A DNA stretch of 9,771 bases from Patescibacteria group bacterium (GTDB taxonomy: Bacteria; Patescibacteriota; Gracilibacteria; UBA1369; JAHJTR01): assembly GCA_018829865.1 (NCBI GenBank), contig JAHJTR010000151.1, forward strand, positions 1 to 9,771, given 5' to 3'. Below, piece after piece: positions 6,132-9,771 of this stretch (position 1 is the first letter of the stretch; the number at the start of each line of letters is the position of its first letter). Made by a program: the position numbers and the translations under genes. Under the pieces are notes generated by a model. The model was not told the DNA's origin. It worked only from the letters and a program-made list of their open reading frames with translations, and ran no database searches.

Positions 6132-9100
6132 TTACTCCAGTGTTTTTTTGATTTGCTGTTTTAGGTTGTCTGTGAGTTTTATGCCGAATGGTACTTTGAT
6201 TCTTTGAATTGTCTGATCTTTTTTTATGTGGATTTCTACGGGATTGTCCCCTTGGTTTTTTGTGAGTAGTTCTTTGAGTTCGCTTAGTGTTGATGCGTCG
6301 TTGCTGTTTTTTAAATTGATAATGAAGGTTTTTGCAGGAGGTTTTGTCGGCTCTGCCTGTTTTTTGCTGTCTTCCGTTGTGTTTACATCTGATTGTAATT
6401 CGATTTCCAGGTTTTTTGTTACTATTATTTCGTTTGGATCATAGATGCCGGCTTGTTTTGCATTTTCAATAATTCTGTCGTATGAAACTTTTTTTGCACT
6501 TTGGCAGACGAATTGTGGATTGCCTGATCTGAGTTCCATTTTACCGTCCAATATTACTATGCTGCTCTCTGTTAGTTCTTTGCCGATTTGGGTGTAGGTT
6601 CTTGGAAAAACTATCACGTCAACTTTTGCGGTCGGGTCTTCTAAAATGAAACTTGCCATTTGAGCTCCCGCCCTTGTAGAAATATGCTTTATGCTGGCAA
6701 TTATGCCGGTAATTTTTAGATTGGTTTTTAAATCCTTAGCGGTGAGGGAGATTAACGGTTTTGCTTTTTTGGCAAGATATTTTGTGAGACCTTGCAAGGG
6801 ATGAGCTGAAACGTACATTCCGAGATAGATTTTTTCCCACTTGAGTTTTTGAATTGTAGAGGCTGGTCTGGCTTTTTTGAGTTTTAGAATGCTTTCTGGT
6901 TCTTCAAGTGTGCCGAAAATATCTGTTTGTTGGTCGTTTTTGTCTTTTTGAATGTTTTTTGCGTAGTCGGTAATGATTTGGATGTTTTCCACTATTTTGT
7001 TTCTCTCATCAAAATCATCCATGCTGCCGCAAAAAGCTAGGGCTTCAATAGTTTTTTTGTTGATGAGTTTTTGTGGAACTCTTGTTGCCATGTCTTCAAT
7101 ATTTTTGAATTTGCCTCCTTCATCTCTAACCCTGATTATTTCTCGAACCGTGTTTTCGCCCACGCCTTTAACACCTGTTAAGCCGAAGCGGATTGTTGTG
7201 TCGTTAACTACCGTAAAATGAGCCAGTGATTCATTCACCGATGGTGGGAGAATTTTGATTCCCATTTCTTTGCATTCGGCGATTTCAATTATTACTCTAT
7301 CTGTATTATCGGCATCAGCTGTGAGTAGAGCCGCCATGAATTCGGCGGGGTATCTGGCTTTCAAATATGCTGTTTGAAAGGCGATTAGCGCATAACAAGC
7401 AGCGTGTGATTTATTGAATCCATAGCCGGCAAATGGTTCGATGACATCTTCAAACATTTTTGTCGTTAGTTTTTTGTCATGACCTTTGGCTATTGCTCCT
7501 TCAATGAATTTGGTTCGTTGCGATACCAGTTCCGAGGCGATTTTTTTACCTATTGCTCTTCTTAAAATATCGGCTTCTCCCAGCGTGAATCCTGCGAATT
7601 TCTGGGCGATTTGGAGAATTTGTTCTTGGTAGACGGCGATGCCGTATGTCTCCTTTAATATTCCTTCTAAACTTTCATGAATATATTTTACTTTTTTTAG
7701 GCCGTGTTTGCCTTTGATGTAGTCGGGAATCCAATCCATTGGGCCCGGGCGATAAAGTGAAACCATGGCTATAATATCTTCGAAGCAGGTTGGTTTTAAT
7801 TGTTTTAAATATCGTTTCATTCCGGGGGATTCAAGCTGAAAAACACCTGTTGTCATTCCTTTTTGGAGTAGCTTAAAAGACTTTTTATCATGCATGTCGA
7901 TTTTTTTGAGGTCGATTGTTACTTTCTTTGTGCGCTTGATTATATTGATTGTGGTTTCGATGATTGTGAGGTTTTTGAGTCCTAAGAAATCCATTTTTAA
8001 TAGTCCGATTTTTTCGACCGGTTTTTGGGAATATTGAGTGATAATTGCGGTGTCTTGGCCTGATGCTTTTTGCAATGGTACGAAATCAGTTAGGTCGCTG
8101 GGCGAAATTACAACTGCGCAAGCATGAACAGATGAATGGCGTACACAACCCTCAAGTTTTAGAGCGGTGTCGAGTATTTTTTTTGATGCTTCATTTGTGT
8201 TGTAGAGTTTTTTGAGTTCCAATTCGGTGTCCAGCGCTTCTTGCAGTTTTGTGCCCGGTCTTGAAGGGATTGCTTTTGCCACTTGGTCTACTTCGGAATA
8301 GGCATATCCGAGTGCTCGGCCTGAATCTCTAACCGCAGCTCTGGCCGCCATTGTTCCGAATGTGATGATTTGAGCTACTCTATCCCTGCCGTATTTTTCT
8401 TGTACATAAGTTAAGACTTCATCTCTTTTATTATCTGCGAAATCGATATCAATATCGGGCATGCTCACTCTCTCGGGATTGAGGAATCTTTCGAAAAGCA
8501 GATTGTATTTTAATGGGTCGAGGTCGGTTATTTCCAGACAGTAGGCGATTATTGAGCCTGCTGCCGATCCTCTGCCCGGGCCGACTATGATGTCTTGTTC
8601 TTTGGCGTATTTTACAAAATCATGCACTATTAAAAAGTATGACGAAAATCCCATTTTATTAATTATATCCAATTCGTACTCCAGTCTGTCGGTTGTTATT
8701 TTGTCGGGTTTTTTGCCGTATCGTTTGTGCATGCCTTCGATACAGAGTTTTTTGAGATATTTTTTTGGTTCCTCTTTTTTAGGAGTTGGAAACCTTGGGA
8801 GCAAGTCGTTATCGAGCGGTATTTCCAAATTGCACATCTCGGCGATTTTTAACGTGTTATCACAGGCTTCTTCATGTTCTTTAAAAGCTTTTCTCATTTG
8901 CTCAGGTGATTTTAAGGAGAAATCATCACCGTATCTCATTCTATTATCATCATGTACATTTTTGCCTGTTTGGATGCAAATCAAGACGTCGTGAGCTTCT
9001 ATATCGGTTTTGTCTACATAGTGGCAATCATTGGTGGCTACAAGTGGAATTTTTGTATCTGCCGCAAGCTCATACATTTTTTTATTAACTTTGGCTTGAT

Positions 9101-9647
9101 CGTCTAATTTAGGATGATGTTGAACTTCGAGATAAAAATTATCTTTGCCGAGTATTTTTTGATAATTGAGAGCGATTTTTTTTGCTTCTGTTAAATCTCC
9201 TTCATTCATTAAAATACTGGCTGCCACTTCACCATTCATACAGGCACTTGTCGCTATCAGCCCTTCCTTATGTAGGTTTAATAATTCGTAATCAATTTTC
9301 GGTCTATAATAAAATCCTTCAAGGCTGGCTTTTGTGCCCAGCTTTAAGAGATTTTGATATCCCTGAAGATTTTTGGCCAGTAATATTAGATGATGAGCTT
9401 TATTTTCCGGAGTTTTGTCGGTTCTCTCTCCTTTACAAATATACATTTCACAACCAATAATTGGCTTAATCCTATGCTGCAGGCATTTCTGATAAAATTC
9501 TACCGCTCCATATAAAACGCCATGATCTGTAATAGCTATGGCCGGGGCTTTGTGATCATTTTTTGCCTTGATAATATAATCTTCAGGCTTACCTAAGCCA
9601 TCTAAAAGACTGTAATGTGTGTGCAGATGTAGATGGACGAATGACAT
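6132..9647 (-). CDS. dnaE: DNA polymerase III alpha subunit DnaE
   Basis: This is the catalytic subunit of the replicative polymerase, 1171 residues and full length. The PHP domain (1 to about 270) keeps its metal-ligand motifs: 'HLHLHTHYSLLDG' at 5-17, TDHG at 40-43, Glu67, His85/86 and DCHY at 207-210, so a PHP 3'-5' proofreading nuclease may be active. The Pol III palm carries GPGRGSAAGS (356-365), PDIDIDF (397-403, with Asp398 and Asp400) and KMDFLG (Asp553), the three catalytic aspartates. Fingers motifs follow (LYRPGPM at 631; GYGFNKSHAA at 741). After the helix-hairpin-helix (about 845-880), QTDIF at 907-911 matches a sliding-clamp binding motif. An OB fold (about 976-1050) and the usual C-terminal domain complete the protein. 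The HHxH-rich start at Met1 matches the family, so the ATG at 9647 is secure despite only a weak AGG 8 bases upstream. The gene is convergent with ligA, and its stop is TAA. Confidence 0.97.
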   Translation of the reverse strand: MSFVHLHLHTHYSLLDGLGKPEDYIIKAKNDHKAPAIAITDHGVLYGAVEFYQKCLQHRIKPIIGCEMYICKGERTDKTPENKAHHLILLAKNLQGYQNLLKLGTKASLEGFYYRPKIDYELLNLHKEGLIATSACMNGEVAASILMNEGDLTEAKKIALNYQKILGKDNFYLEVQHHPKLDDQAKVNKKMYELAADTKIPLVATNDCHYVDKTDIEAHDVLICIQTGKNVHDDNRMRYGDDFSLKSPEQMRKAFKEHEEACDNTLKIAEMCNLEIPLDNDLLPRFPTPKKEEPKKYLKKLCIEGMHKRYGKKPDKITTDRLEYELDIINKMGFSSYFLIVHDFVKYAKEQDIIVGPGRGSAAGSIIAYCLEITDLDPLKYNLLFERFLNPERVSMPDIDIDFADNKRDEVLTYVQEKYGRDRVAQIITFGTMAARAAVRDSGRALGYAYSEVDQVAKAIPSRPGTKLQEALDTELELKKLYNTNEASKKILDTALKLEGCVRHSSVHACAVVISPSDLTDFVPLQKASGQDTAIITQYSQKPVEKIGLLKMDFLGLKNLTIIETTINIIKRTKKVTIDLKKIDMHDKKSFKLLQKGMTTGVFQLESPGMKRYLKQLKPTCFEDIIAMVSLYRPGPMDWIPDYIKGKHGLKKVKYIHESLEGILKETYGIAVYQEQILQIAQKFAGFTLGEADILRRAIGKKIASELVSQRTKFIEGAIAKGHDKKLTTKMFEDVIEPFAGYGFNKSHAACYALIAFQTAYLKARYPAEFMAALLTADADNTDRVIIEIAECKEMGIKILPPSVNESLAHFTVVNDTTIRFGLTGVKGVGENTVREIIRVRDEGGKFKNIEDMATRVPQKLINKKTIEALAFCGSMDDFDERNKIVENIQIITDYAKNIQKDKNDQQTDIFGTLEEPESILKLKKARPASTIQKLKWEKIYLGMYVSAHPLQGLTKYLAKKAKPLISLTAKDLKTNLKITGIIASIKHISTRAGAQMASFILEDPTAKVDVIVFPRTYTQIGKELTESSIVILDGKMELRSGNPQFVCQSAKKVSYDRIIENAKQAGIYDPNEIIVTKNLEIELQSDVNTTEDSKKQAEPTKPPAKTFIINLKNSNDASTLSELKELLTKNQGDNPVEIHIKKDQTIQRIKVPFGIKLTDNLKQQIKKTLE

Positions 9648-9704
9648 ATTTTTAGCCTAAAATTCTTGTGTATCAATACTAATGCAGATAGGGTGATTTT
9701 GAAA

Positions 9705-9740
9705 ATGAAAATTTTAGATTTTAATATTTGGGGGAATTGA
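9705..9740 (+). other. Possible start of a divergent gene, stopped by TGA after 11 codons
   Basis: The frame reads MKILDFNIWGN and then TGA at 9738-9740; after that codon it stays open to the window end. A good ribosome-binding-like AGGGTGA (9690-9696) lies 8 bases before the ATG. 'MKIL.FNIWG' is the style of start seen in endonuclease/exonuclease/phosphatase-fold proteins. The interruption could be a nonsense mutation, an indel at the G5 run (9730-9734), or the whole signal may be chance in AT-rich DNA. Recoding of TGA is unlikely, because the five long genes never use it as a sense codon. Only about 65 bases are visible, so this is a weak call. Confidence 0.2.
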
Positions 9741-9771
9741 GTTAAATTTATTTATGACATTAATTGTTTAA

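Noticed and set aside
6123..6136. Hairpin AGTA/TACT at the ligA-dnaE junction as a shared terminator
   Set aside because: Four pairs without a GC-rich stem are too weak for an intrinsic terminator.
9648..9704. Promoter for dnaE on the - strand (TTTTCA, 18 bases, TAGTAT)
   Set aside because: Each hexamer matches only four of six consensus bases, which is common by chance in this AT-rich stretch.
1..9771. UGA read as Gly (code 25) or Trp (code 4)
   Set aside because: The five long genes contain no in-frame TGA over about 3,100 codons, and all Trp and Gly positions checked in conserved motifs use TGG and GGN. The standard code fits.

Overview
The window is AT-rich bacterial DNA holding five complete protein genes, plus a probable partial gene at the left edge and a doubtful short reading frame at the right edge. 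Two genes are recognised with confidence: ligA (NAD+-dependent DNA ligase, + strand) and dnaE (DNA polymerase III alpha subunit, - strand). They are convergent and their stop codons are 4 bases apart. I see no tRNA, rRNA, CRISPR array, insertion sequence or integrase. The style of the ligase N-terminus (a '..VLDK..VS.A..DSLKK.L' segment), the AT-rich composition and the unfamiliar accessory proteins suggest a Patescibacteria/CPR bacterium, perhaps from the Peregrinibacteria side. That is inference from remembered family patterns, not a search. The standard genetic code fits: about 3,100 codons in five genes contain no in-frame TGA.

Layout. Positions 1-3877 (- strand) form a tightly packed operon transcribed leftwards: a 132-residue acidic protein, then (4 bases later) a 554-residue protein that looks like a two-domain peptidoglycan hydrolase, then a 570- (or 558-) residue very basic protein with three tandem ~109-residue repeats, then probably a fourth gene that runs off the left edge. 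An extended -10 promoter (TGTTATAAT on the - strand) lies just before the first gene, inside an imperfect palindrome. Positions 3878-4012 are the divergent intergenic region. ligA fills 4013-6127 and dnaE fills 6132-9647 on the opposite strand. Positions 9648-9771 are the dnaE upstream region and contain a start-like signal for a divergent gene that is interrupted by TGA.

How the genes fit together. ligA (nick sealing) and dnaE (chain synthesis, with an apparently intact PHP domain) are chromosomal replication genes. The left operon is accessory in character. Its hydrolase combines a lysozyme-like central domain with a C-terminal NlpC/P60-like cysteine peptidase, an arrangement comparable to CwlT-type and phage tail lysins, but it has no signal peptide. 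Its two partner proteins are unrecognised, also lack signal peptides and membrane segments, and have opposite charge. I infer a jointly expressed cell-wall-acting or cell-surface system, but the sequence does not show how it leaves the cell.

Across most of the window the + strand is richer in G than C and in T than A whichever strand is coding. This suggests a replication-linked strand bias, with ligA on the leading strand and dnaE and the operon on the lagging strand.
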